From Ignavibacteriaceae bacterium (GTDB lineage Bacteria > Bacteroidota > Ignavibacteria > Ignavibacteriales > Ignavibacteriaceae): a stretch of DNA of 64,000 bases. Each line of letters starts with the position of its first letter. Positions within the stretch are counted from its first letter, which is position 1. The position numbers and the translations under genes were made by a program. The DNA lies in assembly GCA_008933765.1 (NCBI GenBank), contig WBUK01000003.1:62001-126000 (forward strand), written 5' to 3'. This document shows, in pieces, positions 27,380 through 34,939 of this stretch. The notes beneath the pieces are model-generated. The model saw nothing but the letters and a program-made list of their open reading frames with translations, was not told the DNA's origin and made no database searches.

Positions 27380-28771
27380 TTAATAATTGATCCTTAGGAT
27401 CGGTGAAAATACAATGTAGGTGTCGTATCTGTATGGATATTTCTTTTTATCCAGACCAAACGAATTATAAACACCGACATCCAAACCGAAGTTACCTGTA
27501 ATCATTGCGAAACCTTTAAGCCCGTAATAGCCGTAACCATCAGTTCCATAACCGAAAGCCAGATCAAAAGCGTGTTGAACCAGCCCTGCATTCTTTCTTA
27601 AGCCAACCTCTAAAGAGATAATATGGTTGAACTTCTGCATGTATGTTTTTCTGCCGGCTTCACGATCGATGATTTCAGACTTAGTGGGATCAAGCCGCAA
27701 TTTGAAAATATCAGAAGAAGACCAAATCAACCCCACCTCTAACTGCCCTAAGTTAAAGACATCGGTGATGTTTCTCTTCCGTAATTCCCAATTGACAATT
27801 GTTTTGTTCGAAAAGAAATCAGTTACTTGATTAAATTTACCAAAATCTTTTGTTTTATAAGGGGTTATGGTAATCTTTGCTTCCAGAGAGAAAAGGATAT
27901 CTTTCATAAAGTCTGAATCTATAAAAGCGAACGGATAACCTTCCAGTTTACCGTAAACCGCCTGAGTAGATACCCACAACCTGTCAACCTTCATATCATC
28001 TTTATACGGTCTGTTAGAAGGCACACCGGCGCCCACGGAAAGTCTGTAGGTAAATTTATCAGGGTCGTTACTGATACTCTTGAAATATGTTAACCTTGCA
28101 CCAAGGAAGTACTCGTTAGAATACCACCCGGGCCACAAAGCTTTATCGCTACCCCATTGCCCAAAGAGAGAAACCAAATATTTGTTGCTTCCTTCCGTGG
28201 TTACATTCCATAAAGAAACTTCAGGTCTTAGCGCATTCAGGTTAACTTCAAAGTTATACCCTTGCTTTGTGTAAGTCTGTTCTTTAGTGGTTTCTTTATA
28301 AAAATAGGTGATTTCTCTGATTTTATCGTAGGTTTTCTCACCGATAATATCTTTGAGCAGAAAACCGTCGTAAATCGGATCAAATAAAGGTTTTGGGTTA
28401 TCCTTTCCAATTTCATCAGAAGGATAGAAAGCGAAGAACTCCATTTCATCGTCGTAATATCTTTTTCTCACTTCGATAGTAACTTCGCCATCCTGCACAA
28501 GTTTGGTTTTTTCTTTAACAACATCAACTTTCGGGGTTCTGCCGTTTAGCCTTAAAGCATTTCTAACGACAAACCTGTTGAAGATTTCTCTGATGAAAGT
28601 GGGGTCGTCAACCATCCATTTTTGTTTCAGATCATCAAAGGCGAGGGTGTTATATTCAAGGCTCTTATACAGAGTCTTTAATTCAGTTGCTTCATCATTC
28701 CCCGGTTCCTGCGCCCGTAAGACGGGGAAAGAAAACAGAAGTATAATGAGCGTAAATAACAATTTTTTCAT
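27380..28771 (-). CDS. Predicted outer-membrane barrel protein B1, motor operon
   Basis: A 463-residue exported protein. The start is set at ATG 28769-28771 (MKKLLFTLIILLFSFPVLRAQ, a clear signal peptide); an upstream ATG at 28783 adds four residues. The N-terminal region carries REIFNRFVVRNALRLNG and VRKRYYDDEMEFFAFYPSDE, matching B2 closely, with SLFGQWGSDKALWPGWYSNE and a C-terminal FSPILRINY. The N-terminal domain loosely recalls GldN/PorN in position and length of a helical part, but I could not find GldN motifs. It lies 24 bp after A1 and is paired with it as A2 is with B2. Confidence 0.8.
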   Translation of the reverse strand: MKKLLFTLIILLFSFPVLRAQEPGNDEATELKTLYKSLEYNTLAFDDLKQKWMVDDPTFIREIFNRFVVRNALRLNGRTPKVDVVKEKTKLVQDGEVTIEVRKRYYDDEMEFFAFYPSDEIGKDNPKPLFDPIYDGFLLKDIIGEKTYDKIREITYFYKETTKEQTYTKQGYNFEVNLNALRPEVSLWNVTTEGSNKYLVSLFGQWGSDKALWPGWYSNEYFLGARLTYFKSISNDPDKFTYRLSVGAGVPSNRPYKDDMKVDRLWVSTQAVYGKLEGYPFAFIDSDFMKDILFSLEAKITITPYKTKDFGKFNQVTDFFSNKTIVNWELRKRNITDVFNLGQLEVGLIWSSSDIFKLRLDPTKSEIIDREAGRKTYMQKFNHIISLEVGLRKNAGLVQHAFDLAFGYGTDGYGYYGLKGFAMITGNFGLDVGVYNSFGLDKKKYPYRYDTYIVFSPILRINY

Positions 28772-28795
28772 AATTCCATCCATATCTTAAAACGA

Positions 28796-30346
28796 TCAGA
28801 AACCATATCTGTATCTTAGTTGAAAGAAAACACTGCCGTCGTTCTCCCACTCACGGATTTTTCTGCCGATAGGGTCAGAGATAACAGTAGCGGCTAATCT
28901 GAAAGTATGCCCGCCGTCCAATTCTAACAGTTTAAGCCAGAGGTCACCTTTAAGTACGGAATCGAATACTCTCAATTTGGCGCCGAAAACATCAGATTGC
29001 TCCGGAGCAAATGTGTAGTACAAAGTAACAACGGGTGAAAATGTGCTTTCAACCACTTCCGTTTTTGCAGCGGTAGTTCTTGTTCCCGGGTAATATGCTT
29101 TTAACATATCATAGTATCCAACACCGACATCAATCCTGAATCGGGAGGTCAGTTTATCACTCGTGTTCCAGTAGAAAGAAACAGAACCTTCAGCCTGTTT
29201 GAAAGAGAAATAAGCATATTTCTGATCCGGTACTTTTTTATCTTTGAAAGTAAAGTAAGGGTTCGAAAATCCCCTTCCGCCTATTGCAACATAAGCATTA
29301 AAGAATGGGAGACCAAAGGGCCTTGAAACATGGAGGTCTAAACCAATTGAAGTACCTACATGAAAGTTCGAGTTAGCATTCAGAGCAAAAGGCATATTGG
29401 CTAAAATTTCATCAGTTTTTGCCCTGATTCTTCCGATGAACCTTGCGTCGAGCACCATCCCACCGTTAGGGTTTTTCGTATCTTTAACAAGATCAAGTTT
29501 AGTTCTGAAGCCGAACCCAAATGTATTGTTTGCGTAGGGAAGGGCATTAAGCACCGGTTCTTCCATGTTCAATTCGATGCCCGCTAAACCAAACGAGAAA
29601 TCCATCACTTTGTGTGAGAAAGAAACCGAACTGAAACCGGCATCTATCCTGAAATCAGGTCCCGCAGCGGGAGTGGTTGCACCTGCAGCACCTCTTCCTG
29701 TTTTCTTAACCGAAGATTTTTGAACAACTTTTGGATACCAGTGCAGCGAGTTAGCCTGCATAAAATTCAGAAAATCAGTGTTATCTCTGGATGTTATACC
29801 CAACGAAGTGTTAATTCCTTCATCAGGCGTTATCCCAAGAAGTGAACCATATTTATATTCAGGGTCAACAATTTGCAACCTATCGATATATTGCACGAGT
29901 GTATTATATTTGCCAAAATCTGTTGATTTTAATGTGTGCATATCCCTGAAAGTAATAACCATTGCTTCAGTGGGGCCCCCCGCAACATTGGCACCAAAAA
30001 TATTAGCGGAGTCTCCTGCGCCAGCGGCGATTATCTCATTGATATAAAGTAAAACAGTTGTATCAACCCCTATTGCATTATTCAAAAAGACCAAACGATA
30101 AGTATAGTTGTCGTTTGCCTTAAACACAAAGGGATCTTTTCCGTCAACTCTCGGAACCGGGTTCAAATCCTGCAGTAATTTCTCGGTACCGGTCAGATCG
30201 ATGAAACTAAGGTTAAGATATTTTTTATCTTTCCTTAACTTCAGATCAATATTGCGGATATAGTCATCAACCTCCTGTGCTTGTAGCAGCGGTTGAAGGC
30301 AGAAACCCGCGATCATAAAAATTGTAATCAGTCGTTTCATAATCAT
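28796..30346 (-). CDS. Predicted outer-membrane barrel protein A1, motor operon
   Basis: A 516-residue exported protein with a signal peptide (about 1-23, ending PLLQAQ). The N-terminal half has NIFGANVAGGPTEAM and FRDMHTL; a basic Gly/Ala-rich linker (KKTGRGAAGATTPAAGP) leads to a C-terminal half with GLDLHVSRPFGLPFFNAYVA, LWLKLLELDGGHTFR and a last FFQLRYRYGF. The pattern of alternating strands and the final Phe suggest a barrel. It follows the periplasmic gene by 29 bp. Family unknown; together with B1 it is the first of two tandem pairs. Confidence 0.8.
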   Translation of the reverse strand: MIMKRLITIFMIAGFCLQPLLQAQEVDDYIRNIDLKLRKDKKYLNLSFIDLTGTEKLLQDLNPVPRVDGKDPFVFKANDNYTYRLVFLNNAIGVDTTVLLYINEIIAAGAGDSANIFGANVAGGPTEAMVITFRDMHTLKSTDFGKYNTLVQYIDRLQIVDPEYKYGSLLGITPDEGINTSLGITSRDNTDFLNFMQANSLHWYPKVVQKSSVKKTGRGAAGATTPAAGPDFRIDAGFSSVSFSHKVMDFSFGLAGIELNMEEPVLNALPYANNTFGFGFRTKLDLVKDTKNPNGGMVLDARFIGRIRAKTDEILANMPFALNANSNFHVGTSIGLDLHVSRPFGLPFFNAYVAIGGRGFSNPYFTFKDKKVPDQKYAYFSFKQAEGSVSFYWNTSDKLTSRFRIDVGVGYYDMLKAYYPGTRTTAAKTEVVESTFSPVVTLYYTFAPEQSDVFGAKLRVFDSVLKGDLWLKLLELDGGHTFRLAATVISDPIGRKIREWENDGSVFFQLRYRYGF

Positions 30347-30375
30347 TTAATGTTTATTAGTAATTTCTTTCAACT

Positions 30376-31479
30376 CTATTTAATCACATTTGCACGATAT
30401 TTCTTAACTACCTTTTCACCAAACTGCGTGGTAAATTGTATGGTCAGCCGGATCTCCTGATCCTCCCCGAAATCCATTGCGTCAAGAAATGCAGGGTTTA
30501 CAACAATTTCAACCACAGGAAACAACCCTCTCTTCGCCTGTGAAACGCTTTGAACAAAATTATCAGGTTCTGAAGTTACCCTCAGTTGATTAAACTTCGG
30601 TGCGGCAAAAACGAAGCCGTTTTCAGTGTTTCCGAAATAACCGAAGAGGAACTGGCGCGCTGCCTGGTTATCAACGCTTATGTACCAAGGTACTTCATTT
30701 TCAGCCTCTTTATCCGAGAGGACCGCCCATCCGCAAAAATCGCCCAGCCCCGGTTTTTGCACCGTAAACTCCCACGAGGCACTCTGTGTGCTGTTGGATG
30801 TGGGGTCTATATAGGTCATTTTGTCGTTATTGTAGTAACCTTCAACTTTAAAAACTTTGCCGACATTTTGCGGATCATTCAAAATCTTACTAAGATTCAC
30901 GAAAGAACCCACCCCCTGTTCAACCACACTGCCGCCGTCAAATATCTTAAACGAATATTTATCCTGGTTTGTATATTCATTCACCGCAAAACTGAAAGCG
31001 GGATTCTCGCTAAAGAAATAGCTGTTTCTGATTGATACAGGAGCAGCAATCGTGGGATATGTAACATTAATCAGATAATATTTATCCACAACTAATGCCT
31101 TGTTAGCCTCACCGGTAACATTAATTCCAAATTTAAGATAATATTTCCCCGGTTCTTTAAAAGTTGGCTCAAAATAAGTTTGAACCGTAACACCTCTGCC
31201 CTGTTGCTGCGCAACTTTTGAAACCACTTCAGCCGAAGAAGGTTTCTGATATTTCAGTTCATCCGTTAATTTTTGGATACTTGCACCGGAAGAGTTAAGT
31301 ATTTCAGCAGAGAGTGAATTTACCTTAGTTATAGCGGAGAGTACCAGAGGGATCTCCGGCACTCTCACTTTTTGTAAAATCACTACATTAAGAGTATCAT
31401 CCACTTTAAACCCTTGCGGCATAATAAAACCAACAAGGAAAACAGAGAAGACGGTTGCCTTAAGTAATGTCTTTTTCAT
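30376..31479 (-). CDS. Exported periplasmic protein, possible split GldM C-terminal part
   Basis: A 367-residue protein with a signal peptide (about 1-21, MKKTLLKATVFSVFLVGFIM then PQG) and then only beta-rich sequence with no membrane span: repeated strands such as PGKYYLKFGINVTG, KYYLINVTYPTIAAP, SASWEFTVQKP and EIRLTIQFTTQFGEKVVKKYRANVIK suggest two or three Ig-like domains. In Bacteroidota GldM one chain holds a membrane helix and four periplasmic domains reaching the outer-membrane ring; here the single-span protein just upstream plus this one would give about the same length (212+367). That it is the detached distal part of GldM is inference. Confidence 0.7.
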   Translation of the reverse strand: MKKTLLKATVFSVFLVGFIMPQGFKVDDTLNVVILQKVRVPEIPLVLSAITKVNSLSAEILNSSGASIQKLTDELKYQKPSSAEVVSKVAQQQGRGVTVQTYFEPTFKEPGKYYLKFGINVTGEANKALVVDKYYLINVTYPTIAAPVSIRNSYFFSENPAFSFAVNEYTNQDKYSFKIFDGGSVVEQGVGSFVNLSKILNDPQNVGKVFKVEGYYNNDKMTYIDPTSNSTQSASWEFTVQKPGLGDFCGWAVLSDKEAENEVPWYISVDNQAARQFLFGYFGNTENGFVFAAPKFNQLRVTSEPDNFVQSVSQAKRGLFPVVEIVVNPAFLDAMDFGEDQEIRLTIQFTTQFGEKVVKKYRANVIK

Positions 31480-31497
31480 TTTTTTTATATCCTATCA

Positions 31498-32136
31498 TTA
31501 GTCGATTGACGGACCAACATTAATAACATCACCTTTCTTAGTAGGTGCCTGTTGTTGCTGAACCGGCTCGGCTTTCACTTGAATTTTGAATTTCACCGGT
31601 TTGGTGGTAACTTCTTCACCATCTTTAAAGTTACTTTTTGTCTTTAATTCTTCTTTAAGAAAATCAGGCAAATAATCAGGCAACTGCCTTTTTACGGTTA
31701 AAGTAACTGTAAATTCATAGTCCCCTACTGCAGACGCTTTGGGGATGAATAACCGAGCATTTCCGCTTTCATCTTTTATCAACAAATATGTGCCGTCTTT
31801 ATCGTTTGATGTCAATGACGCAGGAAAAGCTTCGCCTCCGGGGCCCCTGTTGCCTTCTGATTTAATGGTATAGACAGCACCGGCTTTCTCTTCATCTGAA
31901 ATAAGCCCAATCGCATTTATGGGTATCGAAACCGAATCCTTACCCACTTGCCACTGGCTTATAGGGATCGGCGCATTCAACTCCACATCCCTTTCATACT
32001 GAGAGGCGATACTGGCAATCATTTTGTTCTTAATCTGCTCTTCTTTCTCCATCAACTCGTCTCTCTCAAGAATTACGATAAGTAACTCAGTGATGAGTAC
32101 GATGTACATGATGAAGTAAACTTGACTTTTCTTCAT
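31498..32136 (-). CDS. GldM-like single-span motor protein (tentative)
   Basis: A 212-residue inner-membrane protein: one N-terminal span (about 6-23, VYFIMYIVLITELLIVIL) carrying a glutamate at 17, a charged helix (ERDELMEKEEQIKNKMIASIASQYERDVE), then a beta-rich periplasmic domain with YTIKSEGNRGPGGEAFPAS and YEFTVTLTVKRQLPDYL, and a Gln/Pro-rich tail. GldM has the same order (short cytoplasmic end, one span, helix, beta domains) and forms the moving rod of the T9SS motor. AAAGGAG lies seven bases before ATG, the best ribosome site of the operon. It follows the GldL-like gene by 31 bp, as gldM follows gldL elsewhere. Confidence 0.65.
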   Translation of the reverse strand: MKKSQVYFIMYIVLITELLIVILERDELMEKEEQIKNKMIASIASQYERDVELNAPIPISQWQVGKDSVSIPINAIGLISDEEKAGAVYTIKSEGNRGPGGEAFPASLTSNDKDGTYLLIKDESGNARLFIPKASAVGDYEFTVTLTVKRQLPDYLPDFLKEELKTKSNFKDGEEVTTKPVKFKIQVKAEPVQQQQAPTKKGDVINVGPSID

Positions 32137-32167
32137 ACTAAATCTCCTTTAATAATAGTTAAAATAA

Positions 32168-32719
32168 TCAGGAGATCTTTGTTTTAAGATCAATGAGCGC
32201 CTGTATTGAATGCTTTTGAATATCGGTGATTTTTTGATTAAGTGCGTTATATTGGTCAATTAAGCCGTTAACCACTTTAATCTGTCTGTCGGCAACATTT
32301 TGCAGCCCTTCAAGTTCTGCCTGAAGATCAGCAGAAAGATTTTTTGGAACTGATACCAAATCGTTTAAACCGGCACTCCTTTGTGGTTTTTCCTCTGCCG
32401 GGGCGGCATGCCCATAATCTTCAGGGGTGAAGAAGGTTACAACTGCAAGGATCATCAGAAGGAAAAACTCCAAGAACAAAGCTGCCATAACCCAGTTTGG
32501 GTCTATTTTAGATCCTTCAGCATCCAAAAGAAACTTTGGTACTACTGCAAGCTCACCGGCGACCGTTCCCAATCCTCTGAGACCTACAATAATAATAAGT
32601 ACAGCTGCACCCATATACACAAATCCTTGAATGTTGTTTGCGTATCTTTCGACAACCGTATAAACCATAAAGCGACCGAACGCAGTTTTTGGTGTGTTGG
32701 CGGGACTTCCGTTAGCCAT
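32168..32719 (-). CDS. GldL-like two-span motor protein (tentative)
   Basis: A 183-residue inner-membrane protein with two spans (about 29-49, FVYMGAAVLIIIVGLRGL, and 76-97, WVMAALFLEFFLLMILAVVTFF) followed by TPED and a C-terminal coiled coil (about 122-183). Span two holds a buried glutamate, E84, and ends in F-x-x-F-like aromatic residues and P, which matches the GldL pattern (G-x-x-x-E-A-F...FEP) where that glutamate is essential for proton use. The coiled coil is also a GldL trait. AGGAG lies five bases before ATG. As the first gene of the operon it would supply the proton-driven stator. Confidence 0.65.
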   Translation of the reverse strand: MANGSPANTPKTAFGRFMVYTVVERYANNIQGFVYMGAAVLIIIVGLRGLGTVAGELAVVPKFLLDAEGSKIDPNWVMAALFLEFFLLMILAVVTFFTPEDYGHAAPAEEKPQRSAGLNDLVSVPKNLSADLQAELEGLQNVADRQIKVVNGLIDQYNALNQKITDIQKHSIQALIDLKTKIS

Positions 32720-32906
32720 TTTGACTCCTATAAATGATAATGAAACCGATTAATTATTCTTTAAACTTCAAAGACCTCAAATCTTTGGTTTTCGAGGTGC
32801 ATATTATAAAAATCTTTTGAGTTTAGCAACACTTTTCAAAATTTTAGATCAAAATTAATCATTTTTTTTGAAAAATAAGTATGATTTAAATCAAATTTTA
32901 AAAAAA
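32720..32906. other. Upstream region of the motor operon
   Basis: A 187-bp A+T-rich stretch between the DUF2254-like gene and the motor operon, both on the minus strand. It holds a small dyad (CAAAGA / TCTTTG, 32769-32787) and a TATAAT-like word on the minus strand (32803-32808), but no TAnnTTTG match. The promoter of the operon is probably here, yet I cannot define it. Confidence 0.4.
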
Positions 32907-34496
32907 CTATATATCAAACCATTTAAAAAAACTTTTTAGGGCGTCTTTTCGGTCATCAGGGATGAAATAAAAATTGATTCCTCTGGGTGTAATTTCCCAA
33001 AATTCCTCATTTTGAGTTCCTAAAATGATTTCTTTAATTTTTCTTATTCGTTGAATAGGTTCAACTTTTAAGTCATTAAAAATTCTTTTTGCCAAGCCAC
33101 TTTCGCCATTTAGCAGATAAAAAGCAGCTAACCTGATTTGCGCAATTCTCACCCCGATAAGTGAAATTTCTTCTTTACTTTCGCCGGCGCCTTCAGTATC
33201 TTCTATTGGCTGGTCCAAAGTCAGGAAGATATCGAGCAATTTATCAATATTTTCCGTTTTTTTCTCATAGGCTCTTTCATTAAGAAGGCACATATCGTAG
33301 GCGGCAGTTTCCAAAATAAAAAGCACATTATTTTTCACTGCTTCATGCCCATAATACTTGAAATAGTATGAAAGGTCTTCAGCCAACTGTGGTTTATAGT
33401 TGAGAGTCTCTTCTGCCATCAGACGGTAGTGTTCCAAGGCTGTAAATACAGTTCGCGGGTCTTTCTCCCGAATACCTATCCTTAGGAAAGTGTTCATATA
33501 TTGGAACGACATGTGAAGTGTATCATCGTCTTTGTTAGTCATTGCATTTTTGGCAATATGTTCCATACTTAACAAAATACCTGACATCACATCCCGCATT
33601 GATTTTCTTCCGTATTCAAACAACATTTCATATAGCCTGAAAACTTTCGTCTCTAAGAAAATTCTTTTTTTTGCAATATTATCTAAAACATTGGGAGCAA
33701 AGCTTGCAAAATCGGGGTCAAGCAGCACATCTCCGCTCAAATCATTCCATCTTTCAGGAAGTTTTGATTTAAGCCCAATATAACAGGAAAGAACATTCCT
33801 TAGCGAGGTGATACACATCAGGGTGGTTGCTCTGTCACCCGCCGTGATTGAGTTAATCGCCACATCACCTATAAAATTGATTTTATCGTTTACAACAATT
33901 TTTTTTTGTTCAACAAATTCTTTGTTGTTTCTTCCGCCGTTAGCCACTCTTTCAAGTTCGTTTCTTATTTCATCTTCAACATAAAGTAGAAAATTATCAG
34001 GGCGTAAAAAGTGAAAAACATAGTTGAAGTGGGGTATAACAATAACCAAACTCATAATTACCAAGAAAAGAGTCTGTGTGATTGTGTAAGCAAATTTAGC
34101 TGTCTCATTTGAATTAAGCGTATTCATCGCAATCACGGTAACAACAGCAGTTATTACATATATAAACAGAATAATCACATTTACTCTGTTTTCGAAGAAA
34201 AGCTCAAAAATTTTCGATGAATACTTGTTTGCAGCCAACTGTACGATAATAGCAAGCGCTGTAATCTCAATAGAAAGAACCGAAGTAACCACCTCAGCCA
34301 AACCACCGAGTGTATTACTGAGCAAATCTAATTCTTCAGGAAAAAGATGTGTAAAAGGGTTGTATTTTATTAAAATAAAAAGGTGATCCACTCCCCTTCC
34401 AAAAAGATAAACTACAATTGCGGAAACAAACAGTACAATAAAAGGTTTTATCCAGGGAACTGAAATTTTGGAACGGCTTCGCGGATTATTTGACAT
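32907..34496 (-). CDS. DUF2254-like membrane protein
   Basis: A 529-residue protein with about four N-terminal spans (18-165) and a long, mostly helical cytoplasmic part. TSVLSIEITALAIIVQLAANKYSSKIFELFF matches the DUF2254 hallmark (a span ending in VQLAS..YSPR), and AINSITAGDRATTLMCITSLRNVL resembles the family's downstream region around an invariant N-D-x-x-T-A-like word. The remaining helical region has a series of TPR-like pairs. The function is unknown in the family. It is upstream of and in the same direction as the motor operon. Confidence 0.65.
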   Translation of the reverse strand: MSNNPRSRSKISVPWIKPFIVLFVSAIVVYLFGRGVDHLFILIKYNPFTHLFPEELDLLSNTLGGLAEVVTSVLSIEITALAIIVQLAANKYSSKIFELFFENRVNVIILFIYVITAVVTVIAMNTLNSNETAKFAYTITQTLFLVIMSLVIVIPHFNYVFHFLRPDNFLLYVEDEIRNELERVANGGRNNKEFVEQKKIVVNDKINFIGDVAINSITAGDRATTLMCITSLRNVLSCYIGLKSKLPERWNDLSGDVLLDPDFASFAPNVLDNIAKKRIFLETKVFRLYEMLFEYGRKSMRDVMSGILLSMEHIAKNAMTNKDDDTLHMSFQYMNTFLRIGIREKDPRTVFTALEHYRLMAEETLNYKPQLAEDLSYYFKYYGHEAVKNNVLFILETAAYDMCLLNERAYEKKTENIDKLLDIFLTLDQPIEDTEGAGESKEEISLIGVRIAQIRLAAFYLLNGESGLAKRIFNDLKVEPIQRIRKIKEIILGTQNEEFWEITPRGINFYFIPDDRKDALKSFFKWFDI

Positions 34497-34528
34497 TCTA
34501 TGTTAAGTAAAAATTTGAAATTGAACTA

Positions 34529-34536
34529 CAAACTTA
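34529..34536 (-). promoter_or_regulatory. Predicted -7 element for DUF2254-like gene
   Basis: The minus strand reads TAAGTTTG, matching TAnnTTTG; transcription would start near 34522, about 26 bases before the ATG. The -33 word is not matched at the usual spacing. Confidence 0.35.
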
Positions 34537-34558
34537 ATAAATTGAACAAAAAATTCAC

Positions 34559-34681
34559 TCATGGCAAGTCAGCCACCTTCTGTTCCGTAATGTTTTTACT
34601 GTAGGGACCACCCTTCGTGTCAGGTTCAAACATTATTTGTGCATTAACGAATTGTGCAACGCACAAGAGAATAAGTAACAC
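34559..34681 (-). pseudogene. Signal-peptide-like fragment
   Basis: A 40-codon minus-strand frame (GTG 34679-34681 to TGA 34559-34561) reads VLLILLCVAQFVNAQ then IMFEPDTKGGPYS, i.e. a signal peptide and a few mature residues, ending soon. Upstream the frame meets a stop 15 bases away. It may be the stub of an exported protein gene, or a chance frame. The rest of the gap 34497-34939 shows no other gene. Confidence 0.3.
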
Positions 34682-34849
34682 AGAAAATTCTTGTCTCTTT
34701 TAGTTCCCCACACTGAAGGATTTCGCTATATTCTTAAATATTCTTTATTAAGTGAAAAAGTAAAAAAATAAACTCCAGATAAATAAAATGACAAGTAAGA
34801 AAAAGACAAATAAGGGACCTAAGATTTATCTCAGGCATAAAATAAAAAA

Positions 34850-34874
34850 GGGGCAAAACTCAACACTTTGCCCC
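34850..34874 (-). terminator. Terminator after FG-GAP gene; copy 1 of a 40-bp repeat
   Basis: On the minus strand GGGGCAAA-(9)-TTTGCCCC is followed by TTTTTTATTTTA. It lies 66 bp past the stop of the FG-GAP gene. The 40 bases 34839-34878 are identical to 41034-41073, which ends a remnant gene. Confidence 0.8.
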
Positions 34875-34939
34875 GAAAATCAGAACTAATTAATATAACC
34901 TATAGTCTTCAACATTCCTGCGTTGATCAACAATTTCTC

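Noticed and set aside
27380-28771. B1/B2 as GldN
   Set aside because: A helical N-terminal part is suggestive, but no GldN motif is visible and the C-terminal barrel pattern is not GldN-like.
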